14,930 nucleotides of DNA from Pectinatus sp. (GCA_020025075.1 JAHHSR010000039.1:1-14930), one strand, 5' to 3'. Counted from the first letter of the stretch, positions 1 to 7,957 are shown. Notes: a model not told the origin generated them from the letters alone. Program-made: numbers and translations.

Positions 1-615
1 AAATTTAAGATTTTTTATTTTCTCTCCAGTAGATAAAATAGCCATATCTTTAATTCCTAAATCAATTCCTATTGCTGAATTTGTTTTAGGTAGCTCCTCT
101 ATATCTGTTTCACACAAAAGAGAGATAAAATATTTTCCGCTTCCATTGCGTGAAATAGCAGCAGATTTTACTTTACCTTTTATTTCTCTATGCACTTTTA
201 CTTTTATTAATTCTTTTAATTTTGGAAGTTTTAACCAATTTTCAAAAATATTTACAGTTCCATTTTGATTATTGGTCGTATAACTTTGTACAGGATTTTT
301 CTTAGATTTGAACTTTGGAAAACCGATAGATTTATCTCTAAAAAAGTTTTTATACGCTTTATCTAAATTCATTTGTGCATTAGCAAGGGCAAGACTGTCA
401 ACTTCTTTGAGAAATTCATATTCTTTTTTATATTTTGCAGGAGTAGGGTATTTTAATTTTTTATCAGGATTGCTCTTACTTTCTTCATATGCTTTGATTC
501 TATCATTTAGCATAAGATTGTAGACAAGACGAACACAACCAAAAGTTTTACTAAAAAATATCTTTTGCTCATCGTTTGGATAAATTCTAAATTTATATGC
601 TTTTAGTTGTTTCAT
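1..615 (-). CDS. tnpB: TnpB RNA-guided nuclease of IS200/IS605 (N-terminal part, runs off window)
   Basis: TnpB is the compact RNA-guided DNA nuclease related to Cas12 that is encoded beside tnpA in IS605 elements. The minus-strand frame is open from ATG at 615 to position 1, giving 205 codons without a stop. It starts MKQLKAYKFRIYPNDEQ, the usual TnpB N-terminal helix-turn-helix region (R10, Y12, P13). It continues with QMNLDKAYKNFFR and GFPKFKSKK near residues 81-106. The RuvC-I motif IGIDLGIKD puts the first catalytic Asp at residue 185. An SD (AAGGGGGT) lies just upstream of the ATG. The RuvC-II/III residues and zinc finger lie outside the window. Full-length relatives are about 370-400 residues. 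The frame is intact as far as seen, in contrast to tnpA. Confidence 0.9.
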   Translation of the reverse strand, partial: MKQLKAYKFRIYPNDEQKIFFSKTFGCVRLVYNLMLNDRIKAYEESKSNPDKKLKYPTPAKYKKEYEFLKEVDSLALANAQMNLDKAYKNFFRDKSIGFPKFKSKKNPVQSYTTNNQNGTVNIFENWLKLPKLKELIKVKVHREIKGKVKSAAISRNGSGKYFISLLCETDIEELPKTNSAIGIDLGIKDMAILSTGEKIKNLKF

Positions 616-635
616 TATCCCTACCCCCTTACAAA

Positions 636-1039
636 TTATTCACTCTTTTTTCCTTGTTCTTCTATATATTTTTTATGACTTCAATAGGAGCTCCTCCAGT
701 AGTCAATAAGCAAAAACTTTTAGACCAAAACATCTCTTTCCAAAGATATTTTCTTACATTTGGAAATTCTTTTTTTATTATCCGTGAACTTGCTGATTTA
801 TATGCGTTTATGAATTTAGTCAATTCTGTTTTAGGATGAGCTTTGAACATTATGTGTACATAATCTTTATCATGATTCCATTGTACTAAAGTAATATGAT
901 ATGAACTTCCAATCCTTACAAACATATCTTTAGCAAATTCAGATATTGTATCATCAAAAACATTTCTTCTATATTTTATGACAAGAACTAAGTGATAATA
1001 CAGTAAGAACACTGAATGATAATTACTGTGTAATGTCAT
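636..1039 (-). pseudogene. tnpA: IS200/IS605 Y1 transposase TnpA, frameshifted and catalytically degraded
   Basis: TnpA is the single-strand Y1 transposase of the HUH superfamily. The open frame from ATG at 1039 stops at 662 after 125 residues. The family pattern is clear: HSVFLLYYHLVLVIKYRR near residues 8-25, the beta-strand with the HUH motif near 60-62, and LWKEMFWSKSFCLLTTGGAP at 99-118. Two lesions are visible. The first His of HUH is Tyr60 (codon TAT at 862-860), leaving YVH. The A-run corresponding to T669-674 has six bases; seven would restore the ending IEVIKKYIEEQGKKSE with a stop at 636-638. That restored tail holds the YxxxQ motif with the catalytic Tyr at residue 125, which the present frame lacks. 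No clear SD precedes the ATG. It is unlikely to be active. Confidence 0.85.
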
Positions 1040-1106
1040 TGTTATTGCTACTATTTTTATATATCTACTGATTTGATTATATCACTTTATTTTCTAAAAA
1101 ACAATA

Positions 1107-1152
1107 GGGCAATTCATCGCACCACCTATAGAGGTGGTGCGATGAATTGCCC
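1107..1152. repeat. Perfect 21-bp hairpin at the IS left end
   Basis: The arms at 1107-1127 and 1132-1152 are exact reverse complements around a 4-nt loop (ATAG). They are GC-richer than the surrounding IS DNA. It lies upstream of tnpA, where IS200/IS605 elements have their left-end hairpin, and has the look of such ends (GGGCAATTCATCGCACC...). Read on the minus strand, the stem is followed within five bases by TTTTTT, so it could also stop outside transcription from entering tnpA, as described for IS200. Recognition by TnpA is an inference. Confidence 0.8.
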
Positions 1153-1171
1153 GTTATGTTAAATTTTCCTG

Positions 1172-1177
1172 TATACT
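1172..1177 (+). promoter_or_regulatory. Candidate -10 element (TATACT) for the small coiled-coil gene
   Basis: TATACT matches the sigma-A -10 consensus at five of six positions and lies 43 bp before the ATG at 1220. The position for a -35 box, 17 bp upstream, falls in the right arm of the IS hairpin (GCCCGT at 1149-1154); TTGCCC at 1147-1152 would give a spacer of 19. The original -35 may have been replaced by the IS. Confidence 0.35.
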
Positions 1178-1219
1178 AAGAGCAGGGTAAGGATGAAGTT
1201 TGGGAAGGAGAGAAAAAAG

Positions 1220-1543
1220 ATGAGAGTTTTAAGTCGAGTTTTGCGCCCTGCACTTAGAAATAATGCCATTTCGCAGGCGCACCGCAGCGCTTTGCAACAG
1301 CCGGCGGCTAAAAAGGAAAGTGCCGTTGCCTCTTTTGAACATCGCAAGCCAGAAGATTATGGCGCTAAAAAGCTCACACCGACACAAAAGCAGGCCGTTG
1401 CTTTGCGCGAGCGTATTGCCAAGATACAAAATGACACGAAGATGGACCCAGAGCAAAAAGCTGCACTCTTAAAGACGCTCAATGCCCAGCTTGCACAGCT
1501 GCAGCAAAAAATGCAGAGCGAAAATAGCAAGACGAAATCTTGA
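1220..1543 (+). CDS. Small coiled-coil protein of unknown function (FlxA-like)
   Basis: A 107-residue, basic, soluble protein with no signal peptide or membrane segment. The N-terminal third is Arg-rich (MRVLSRVLRPALRN). Residues about 55-100 form two amphipathic helices separated by the turn around KMDPEQKAALLK; the second, LNAQLAQLQQKMQ, has a Leu/Gln heptad pattern typical of short coiled coils. This resembles the FlxA-like family in pattern only. I chose ATG 1220 because AAGGAG at 1205-1210 lies 9 nt before it; an in-frame ATG at 1193, adding nine residues, is possible. Codon use is GC-richer than in the adjoining IS, so it looks like a host gene. It is monocistronic, with the IS upstream and a terminator downstream. 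Function is unknown. Confidence 0.7.
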   Translation: MRVLSRVLRPALRNNAISQAHRSALQQPAAKKESAVASFEHRKPEDYGAKKLTPTQKQAVALRERIAKIQNDTKMDPEQKAALLKTLNAQLAQLQQKMQSENSKTKS

Positions 1544-1618
1544 GAAGAGACTTTTTGTGAAAAAGATAACTCTTATGCAATAAATGTGAAAAAAGCAACT
1601 ATCAAATGTTAAAATTGG

Positions 1619-1653
1619 CCAATGGAGAGAAATATTCTCCATTGGTTTTTTTT
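1619..1653 (+). terminator. Rho-independent terminator after the small coiled-coil gene
   Basis: A 10-bp perfect stem (1619-1628 with 1636-1645, CCAATGGAGA / TCTCCATTGG) has a 7-nt loop and is followed by eight T at 1646-1653. It is a textbook intrinsic terminator for plus-strand transcription and separates the coiled-coil gene from the fermentation cluster. Confidence 0.9.
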
Positions 1654-1798
1654 ATACACCTATAATATTTGTAAAATTTATTCGCATTGGATAACGGTTT
1701 ATAATATAACCATAAAAACAATTTATTTTCATTATACTCAATTTTACAAATTTTAATACAATAATAATAGTTTTACTATTGTGAAGGGTTGGGAAGTA
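1654..1798 (+). promoter_or_regulatory. AT-rich promoter region of the fermentation cluster with a 12-bp inverted repeat
   Basis: This is 145 bp of AT-rich DNA between the terminator and the CoA-transferase start. ATTTGTAAAATT at 1667-1678 and its exact reverse complement AATTTTACAAAT at 1740-1751 flank several TATA-like stretches (for example TATAAT at 1700-1705). No hexamer pair with good -35 and -10 matches and 17-bp spacing stands out, so I do not assign one promoter. The repeat could be paired operator half-sites. AAGGG at 1784-1788 is the SD for ATG 1799. Confidence 0.4.
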
Positions 1799-3133
1799 AT
1801 GAGCGTATACGATATTTACAAGCAAAAGCTGCGTACGGCAGATGAAGCAGTGAAAATCGTCAATAGTGGCGATTGGGTTGACTACACAACTTTTTTGAAT
1901 TTTCCATATCTTCTTGATAAGGCCCTGGCGAAAAGACGCGATGAACTTAGCGACGTAAAGGTGCGCGGACTCTTGTTTTTTGGGCCGCTTGCCATTGTCG
2001 AGGCGGACCCGACACGCGAGCATTTCATCTATAATTCGTGGCATTGCTCCAGCTATGAAAGAAAGCTTGTCGATAAAGGCCTTTGCAATTATACGCCGAT
2101 GGCCTTTCGCAATATGGCCGATTACTATCGCCATTTTCTCAAGGTCAATGTTGCAATGCTGGCAGTTTCACCGATGGATAGACATGGCTATTTCAATCTT
2201 TCCGTTGATGCCGGCGCGACCATTGCTCCGCTGGAAAAAGCAGATGTGATTATCGTCGAGGTCAATGAGAACCTGCCGCGCATGTACGGCGGCGAAGCCG
2301 AAGCGATACACATTTCCGATGTTGATTTCATCGTCGAAGGCGAGCATCCGCCACTCATGGATGTGCCACAAATACCGGCAAAGCCCGAGGATGTGGCAAT
2401 TGCTGAAATGCTTGTCGGGCAAATTCCCTCTGGCGCCACGCTGCAGCTTGGCATTGGCGGCATGCCCAATAAGATAGGCAAATTGCTTGCCGACTCCGAT
2501 ATCAAGGATTTGGGGATGCATGCCGAGTTTTGCTCGGATGCCTATGTGGAGCTGCATGAGGCGGGCAAGATAACGAACAAGAAAAAGACTATTCACAAAA
2601 ATAAAGGCATTATCGGCATGGCCTTTGGCACGCCTAAGCTATATGACTGGTTGTCGGAAAATCCCGGCGTGGCTGTTTATCCGATGGATTATGTAAATTC
2701 GCCCGAAGTCATCGCTAAGATGGACAATATGATTTCCATCAATAGCTGCATTTCAGCTGACCTTTTCGGTCAAGTCTGTGCCGAAACGGCCGGTCTTAGG
2801 CATATAAGCGGTACGGGCGGCCAGCTTGACTATCTTACGGGCGCTTTCATGGCTAGAGGTGGCAAGGCATTTATCTGCATGAATTCTTCTTTTGTAGATA
2901 AGGAAGGAAAGCGCCATTCCAACATTAAGCCGACATTTAATGGCGACATTGTCACAGACCCGCGCAGTCAGGCATATTACCTTGTCACCGAGTATGGCAT
3001 GGTTAACCTTGCTGGGCGCAACACCTGGGAGAGGGCCCAAATGCTCATCTCGATAGCTCACCCCGATTTTAGGGAAGAATTAATCGCTGCTGCCGAAAAA
3101 ATGCATATTTGGCGGCAATCCAATAAAAGATGA
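1799..3133 (+). CDS. Acyl-CoA:acetate CoA-transferase (butyryl-CoA / 4-hydroxybutyrate CoA-transferase family)
   Basis: This 444-residue protein belongs to the acetyl-CoA hydrolase / CoA-transferase family, which moves CoA between short-chain acyl groups and acetate through a glutamyl-CoA thioester. Visible family features are the N-terminus YKQKLRTADEAVKIVNSGDWVDY (7-29), the oxyanion-loop motif QLGIGGMPNKIG (216-227), HAEFCSD with the probable catalytic Glu243, and SGTGGQLDYLTGAF (337-350). Length is normal for But/AbfT enzymes. ATG 1799 has AAGGG 10 nt upstream and fits the family N-terminus; a GTG at 1781 would add six unlikely residues. It is first in a cluster with an aminotransferase and nifJ, which fits a role in disposing of acetyl-CoA or recycling CoA in fermentation. 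Substrate (butyryl, propionyl, succinyl or other) cannot be fixed from sequence alone. Confidence 0.88.
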   Translation: MSVYDIYKQKLRTADEAVKIVNSGDWVDYTTFLNFPYLLDKALAKRRDELSDVKVRGLLFFGPLAIVEADPTREHFIYNSWHCSSYERKLVDKGLCNYTPMAFRNMADYYRHFLKVNVAMLAVSPMDRHGYFNLSVDAGATIAPLEKADVIIVEVNENLPRMYGGEAEAIHISDVDFIVEGEHPPLMDVPQIPAKPEDVAIAEMLVGQIPSGATLQLGIGGMPNKIGKLLADSDIKDLGMHAEFCSDAYVELHEAGKITNKKKTIHKNKGIIGMAFGTPKLYDWLSENPGVAVYPMDYVNSPEVIAKMDNMISINSCISADLFGQVCAETAGLRHISGTGGQLDYLTGAFMARGGKAFICMNSSFVDKEGKRHSNIKPTFNGDIVTDPRSQAYYLVTEYGMVNLAGRNTWERAQMLISIAHPDFREELIAAAEKMHIWRQSNKR

Positions 3134-3173
3134 TGTAGCGGCATGAGCTGCAAAGATAAAGGGAGGTATATTC

Positions 3174-4364
3174 ATGTTTTCACCAAAAATGTATGAACTT
3201 GGCTCAAGGCGCCTTTGTATTCGCGAACTGTTTGAATATGGTCTAAAGCAGGCAGCCATTGTCGGCAAGGAAAATGTCTACGATTTTTCCATTGGCAATC
3301 CTTCGGTGCCAGCGCCGGAAAAAGTCAAGGAAAAGCTGATTGAAATCATCAATACCTTAGATAGCAAGAGCATTCATGGTTACACTTCTGCACCGGGCAA
3401 TATGGAAGCGCGCGAAGCCGTCGGCAAGGAACTGGGAAAGCGCTATGGCATGGACATCAGCGGCAAAAACATATTCCTTACCTGTGGTGCCGCACCTGCC
3501 ATTGTCACAGTCGTGCGGGCGTTGAATCTTGGTCAGTCAGAATTTATCGTCCTTGCACCGTATTTTCCCGAATACAAAAATTTCGTCGAAAATAATGGCG
3601 GCAAGCTTGTTGTGACGCCAGCTGACATGAAAGATTTCCAGATACCAATTGAAGAATTGAAAAAGCGCATTAACTTTAACACGCAGGCTGTCATCGTCAA
3701 TTCGCCTAATAATCCTTCTGGAGCCATTTATAGCCGTGAAACGCTTGAAAAACTTGCTGCCCTCCTTGAAAAAAGGGCGCGTGAATATGGTCATGCCATC
3801 TACATCATTGCCGATGAACCGTACCGCGAAATTGCTTTTGACGGCGTAGATGTACCGTTTATTCCCACCATCTACAAAAATACCATTGTCTGCTACTCTT
3901 ATTCTAAGTCTCTTTCCCTGCCCGGCGAACGCATTGGCTATGTCTGCGTGCCGGATAGCGTGGAAAATAGTGCAGCGATGTTTTCTGCCGTCGCTGGTGC
4001 AGCTCGCTCCATCGGCCACATCTGCGCCCCTTCTTTATTGCAGCTGACGATTGCACGCTGCACGGAATTGCGCCCCGACAACGATGCCTATAAGAAAAAC
4101 CGCGATACGCTCTATAATGCCCTTATTTCTTATGGCTATGAATGTGTCAAGCCGCAGGGAGCCTTTTATATGTTCGTAAAAGCGCCTTATGGTGATGCGC
4201 AATCATTTTCCGATATCGCTAAAAAACGCAATTTGCTCTTGGTACCGGCTGGCGACTTTGGTTGCCCGCAGCATTTGCGCATAAGTACATGTGTAGCACA
4301 TGATATGATTGAGCGCAGCTTGCCTGTTTTTAAACAGCTCATCGAAGAAAAACCGCAAAAATAA
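3174..4364 (+). CDS. Class I/II PLP-dependent aminotransferase
   Basis: This 396-residue fold-type I aminotransferase transfers an amino group between an amino acid and a 2-oxo acid using pyridoxal phosphate. Visible residues are GNPSVPAP near 41-48 (substrate loop), NSPNNPSG at 176-183, IADEPY with Asp214 and Tyr217 (PLP ring contacts), SYSKS with Lys245 (Schiff base), and LRIS with Arg369 (carboxylate binding). The order and spacing match aspartate/alanine-type enzymes. GGGAGG at 3161-3166 precedes the ATG by 7 nt, and the gap from the CoA-transferase is 40 bp, so co-transcription is likely. Next to pyruvate:ferredoxin oxidoreductase, an alanine- or aspartate-type enzyme feeding 2-oxo acids such as pyruvate is reasonable, but specificity is an inference. 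Confidence 0.9.
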   Translation: MFSPKMYELGSRRLCIRELFEYGLKQAAIVGKENVYDFSIGNPSVPAPEKVKEKLIEIINTLDSKSIHGYTSAPGNMEAREAVGKELGKRYGMDISGKNIFLTCGAAPAIVTVVRALNLGQSEFIVLAPYFPEYKNFVENNGGKLVVTPADMKDFQIPIEELKKRINFNTQAVIVNSPNNPSGAIYSRETLEKLAALLEKRAREYGHAIYIIADEPYREIAFDGVDVPFIPTIYKNTIVCYSYSKSLSLPGERIGYVCVPDSVENSAAMFSAVAGAARSIGHICAPSLLQLTIARCTELRPDNDAYKKNRDTLYNALISYGYECVKPQGAFYMFVKAPYGDAQSFSDIAKKRNLLLVPAGDFGCPQHLRISTCVAHDMIERSLPVFKQLIEEKPQK

Positions 4365-4417
4365 TATCGCAGGGCGGCAGTAGCTGCTGCCTTTGAAATG
4401 AAAAGGGGAGAACTGTT

Positions 4418-7400
4418 TTGTCGAAAAAAATCATGAAGACAATGGACGGCAATGAAGCTGCCGCCTATATATCATACGCATTTACAGAAGTGGCGACTAT
4501 TTATCCCATCACGCCTTCTTCGCCGATGGCAGAACATGTCGACGTCTGGGCGGCTCAGGGTAAGAAAAACATCTTTGGACAGCCTGTCAAATTGATGGAA
4601 ATGCAGTCGGAGGCAGGTGCTATTGGCGCTTTGCACGGAGCTTTGGAAACTGGCTCTTTAGGAACATCGTATACGGCTTCACAAGGCCTTATGCTCATGA
4701 TTCCCGTCATGCACCGCATTTCTGGCCAGCTAAAGCCAGCCGTCCTGCATGTAGCAGCACGCACGGTCGGCTCTCATGCCCTGAGCATTTTTGGCGACCA
4801 CTCCGATGTCATGGGCTGCCGCAATACGGGCTTTGCCATGCTCTGCAGCTCAAGCGTACAGCAGGCGGGGGATTTAGCCGCAGTTACGCACCTTTCAGCC
4901 ATCAAGGGCAGCATACCGTTTATGCACTTCTTCGACGGCTTCCGCACGTCGCATGAAATTCAAAAAATCGACCTCCTTTCATATGATGACCTCGGCGCTT
5001 TAATTGACCGCGATGCTTTGCGCCATTTTAAAGAATTGGCCTTAAATCCTGAACATCCGAGCATTCATAGCTGCCTTAATAACCCTGACCTTTATTTCCA
5101 GGCTCGCGAAGCGGGCAATACGCTTTATGATAATTTGCCAGACATCGTTGAAGAATATATGCAAAAGATTAATGCTTTGACGGGCCGTGATTATCATCTG
5201 TTTAATTACTATGGCGCTCCCGATGCAGAAGATATCATCATCTCGATGGGCTCGGCAGCTGGTGCTATTGAAGAAACGGTCGATGCCCTTTGCGCCATGG
5301 GAAGAAAGGTCGGCTTCCTCGAAGTACATCTTTATCGTCCTTTCTCACTGCGCCATTTCTTTGCTGCTGTGCCAAAAACAGTAAAGCGTGTCAGCGTGCT
5401 TGACCGCACGAAGGAACCTGGCTCTATCGGTGAACCGCTCTATGCCGATGTCTGCGCCGCCTTCAAGAATACTGCCGCTCACGTGCAAGTCTTTGCCGGT
5501 CGCTATGGCCTTTCCTCCAAGGATGTTACGCCAGCACAAATTAAAGCTGTCTATGACAACATGGCGACAATTAAGCCGAGGAAGCATTTTACCGTCGGCA
5601 TCAATGATGATGTGACGCACCTTTCCTTGCCAGATGCACCGATAAAAATTGATACGCAAGGTACGATAAGCTGCAAGTTCTGGGGCTTTGGCTCTGACGG
5701 CACGGTTGGGGCGAACAAGAACTCCATTAAGATTATCGGTGACAATACCGACATGTATGTTCAGGCCTATTTTGAATATGACGCTAAAAAATCGGGCGGC
5801 ATTACCAAATCCCATCTGCGCTTTGGCAAAAAGCCGATTCGCTCGACATATTATGTCACGCAAGCTGATTTTGTCGCCTGCCATAAGGAAGCCTATATAA
5901 AGACCTACGATATTGTCGGCGAACTCAAGGAAAACGGCACGTTCCTCTTAAACTGCGAATGGAACGACGCGGAACTTGAAAAACAGCTTCCCCCGGCTGT
6001 AAAGCGTCAGATTGCACAAAAACGTATCAAGCTTTATACGATAAATGCTACGAAAATTGCGCAAGAATTGGGTCTGCGCAATAGGACAAACACTGTTTTG
6101 CAGGCGGCGTTTTTCAAGCTTGCCGGCGTTTTGCCGATTGATGAGGCGGCAAAATATATGAAAGAAGCCATTGCCAAGACATATATGGCTAAGGGCGAAA
6201 AAATTGTCAAGATGAACCAAGATGCCGTCGAACGCGGCATTGCCGATGTTCACGCCGTCAATGTGCCGGAAGAATGGGGCAAGCTAGAAGTACCCGAAGC
6301 GGAAAAACCGAGCCGCAACCTTCCTAAGTTCATGCGCGAAATTGTCATTCCTTCCAATGCCCAAAAGGGTGACAGTGTTCCTGTAAGTGCCTTTTTAGAT
6401 TATGTCGATGGTGCATATCCGATGGGTACCTCGCAATATGAAAAGCGCGGTATCGCCGTCGATGTGCCGCAGTGGCTGCCGGAAAACTGTATTGAATGTA
6501 ATCAGTGCTCGCTGGTTTGTCCGCATGCTTCCATTCGCCCGTATCTCTTAGATGAAAAGGAACAAGAAAGGGCACCGCAGGACTTTGTCACGAAGAAAGC
6601 CATTGGCAAGGGCATGGAAAAAATGACTTTCCGCATGCAGGTTTCGCCGCTTGATTGTTATAGTTGCGGTAGCTGCGTCAATGTCTGCCCCGCCCCGAAA
6701 AAAGCCCTCGTCATGAAGCCTTTAGATACGCAGCTGGCTGAAGCTAAGAATTGGGATTATGCACAGACTTTGAGCGAAAAGCAAGTTGAACTTGATAAAT
6801 TCTCCGTCAAGGGCAGCCAGTTTAAGCAGCCGCTTTTGGAATTTTCCGGTGCTTGCGCCGGCTGCGGTGAAACGCCGTATATGAAGCTTTTGACGCAGCT
6901 TTTTGGACCGCGTATGATTGTTGCCAACGCTACGGGCTGTACGCAGGCTTGGGGTTCGGCAATGCCTTGCATTCCTTATACGACGAATAAGCAAGGCTGG
7001 GGACCTGCTTGGTCGAATTCGTTATTTGAAGATAATGCCGAATTTGCCATGGGCATGTACTTGTCGATGAACAACCAGCGCGCTGGACTGGCCCTTAAAG
7101 TAAAGGAACTGTTAAAAAATATCACCGCTGGTTCTCTAGCTGATGCGGCACAAAAATGGCTCGACTCTATCGGCATTCCCAATGAAGGCGAAGTCACCGT
7201 AGGCATAAGCCGCAACTTTATTGTTGAGTTGGAAAAGGCACAGCTTACTGGTGCTGCTGAAAAATTGCGTCAGAGCATCTTAGAAGCTAAAGACCATATC
7301 ATTAAGAAAACCATTTGGATGTATGGTGGCGATGGCTGGGCTTATGATATTGGTTATGGCGGTCTTGACCATGTCATGGCTACCGATGCCAACATCAATA

Positions 7401-7957
7401 TCTTGCTCGTCGACACGGAAGTATATTCAAATACGGGCGGACAATCCTCAAAGGCGACGCCGCTTGGTGCCGTAGCACAGTTTGCTTCTTCGGGACGTCG
7501 CTACAACAAAAAAGACCTCGGCCGACTCTTGATGACCTATGGCCATATCTATGTTGCTCAAGTTGCCTTGGGCGCTAATCCGGCACAGCTTTTAAAGGCA
7601 ATAAAAGAAGCTGAAGCATATAACGGCCCGGCAGTGGTCATTGCCTATGCTCCTTGCATTAGCCATGGCATTAAAGGCGGCATGGGTAATTCACAAGAAG
7701 AAATGAAGCGTGCTGTTGAATGTGGATACTGGCACCTTTATCGCTATAATCCTCTCCTCGTCAAGGAAGGCAAAAATCCGTTCATCATGGACTCGAAGGA
7801 ACCGACAGCTTCGTTCCGCGACTTCCTCATGGGTGAAACGCGCTATGCGGCTTTGACACGTACCTTCCCTGAAGTAGCCGAAGAACTTTTTGTAAAGGCT
7901 GAAGAAGCAGCGAAGAAAAAGTACGCCATTTATAAAAAGCTAGCGGAAGAAAAATAA
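4418..7957 (+). CDS. nifJ: Pyruvate:ferredoxin (flavodoxin) oxidoreductase, single-chain
   Basis: This 1179-residue homodimer-type enzyme oxidatively decarboxylates pyruvate to acetyl-CoA and CO2 and reduces ferredoxin or flavodoxin in the cytoplasm. Domain order is complete. The N-terminal pyruvate/TPP domain has YPITPSSPMAEHVD near residues 29-42. The ferredoxin-like domain carries two 4Fe-4S sets, C691/694/697/701 and C747/750/753/757. The C-terminal TPP domain has the proximal-cluster cysteines C813, C816, C841 and C1080, with GGDGWAYDIGYGGLDH near 970-985 and NTGGQSSKATP near 1006-1016. The start is TTG at 4418, set by AAAGGGGAG at 4402-4410 with 7-nt spacing; the next ATG (4433) has no SD. 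It is third in the cluster, 53 bp after the aminotransferase. It lacks the long C-terminal extension known from Desulfovibrio africanus. Strong identification. Confidence 0.97.
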   Translation: MSKKIMKTMDGNEAAAYISYAFTEVATIYPITPSSPMAEHVDVWAAQGKKNIFGQPVKLMEMQSEAGAIGALHGALETGSLGTSYTASQGLMLMIPVMHRISGQLKPAVLHVAARTVGSHALSIFGDHSDVMGCRNTGFAMLCSSSVQQAGDLAAVTHLSAIKGSIPFMHFFDGFRTSHEIQKIDLLSYDDLGALIDRDALRHFKELALNPEHPSIHSCLNNPDLYFQAREAGNTLYDNLPDIVEEYMQKINALTGRDYHLFNYYGAPDAEDIIISMGSAAGAIEETVDALCAMGRKVGFLEVHLYRPFSLRHFFAAVPKTVKRVSVLDRTKEPGSIGEPLYADVCAAFKNTAAHVQVFAGRYGLSSKDVTPAQIKAVYDNMATIKPRKHFTVGINDDVTHLSLPDAPIKIDTQGTISCKFWGFGSDGTVGANKNSIKIIGDNTDMYVQAYFEYDAKKSGGITKSHLRFGKKPIRSTYYVTQADFVACHKEAYIKTYDIVGELKENGTFLLNCEWNDAELEKQLPPAVKRQIAQKRIKLYTINATKIAQELGLRNRTNTVLQAAFFKLAGVLPIDEAAKYMKEAIAKTYMAKGEKIVKMNQDAVERGIADVHAVNVPEEWGKLEVPEAEKPSRNLPKFMREIVIPSNAQKGDSVPVSAFLDYVDGAYPMGTSQYEKRGIAVDVPQWLPENCIECNQCSLVCPHASIRPYLLDEKEQERAPQDFVTKKAIGKGMEKMTFRMQVSPLDCYSCGSCVNVCPAPKKALVMKPLDTQLAEAKNWDYAQTLSEKQVELDKFSVKGSQFKQPLLEFSGACAGCGETPYMKLLTQLFGPRMIVANATGCTQAWGSAMPCIPYTTNKQGWGPAWSNSLFEDNAEFAMGMYLSMNNQRAGLALKVKELLKNITAGSLADAAQKWLDSIGIPNEGEVTVGISRNFIVELEKAQLTGAAEKLRQSILEAKDHIIKKTIWMYGGDGWAYDIGYGGLDHVMATDANINILLVDTEVYSNTGGQSSKATPLGAVAQFASSGRRYNKKDLGRLLMTYGHIYVAQVALGANPAQLLKAIKEAEAYNGPAVVIAYAPCISHGIKGGMGNSQEEMKRAVECGYWHLYRYNPLLVKEGKNPFIMDSKEPTASFRDFLMGETRYAALTRTFPEVAEELFVKAEEAAKKKYAIYKKLAEEK

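Larger units (their letters stand above)
1..1155 (-). mobile_element. IS200/IS605-family insertion (left end, tnpA, start of tnpB)
   Basis: This is an AT-rich block, clearly different from the GC-richer host genes downstream. It carries the canonical tnpA then tnpB order of an IS200/IS605 element, transcribed on the minus strand, so the left end lies at the high-coordinate side. That end is marked by a perfect 21-bp hairpin at 1107-1152; the exact boundary is not certain. The right end, the rest of tnpB and any guide (omega) RNA lie before position 1. No target duplication is expected for this family. tnpA appears inactivated, so the copy is probably immobile unless another copy supplies TnpA. 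Confidence 0.85.

Noticed and set aside
597..839. Plus-strand open frames over the IS (308-523 and 597-839)
   Set aside because: Both are antisense to clearly recognisable tnpB and tnpA and have Phe/Leu-rich compositions expected from reverse-complemented AT-rich coding sequence.
1550..1564. CTTTTT-GTG-AAAAAG hairpin after the coiled-coil gene
   Set aside because: It is a weak A/T stem without a T-run; the terminator at 1619-1653 is far better.
4376..4391. Small hairpin between the aminotransferase and nifJ
   Set aside because: It has only a 5-bp stem (GGCAG/CTGCC) and no T-run, so it is not a credible terminator or attenuator.
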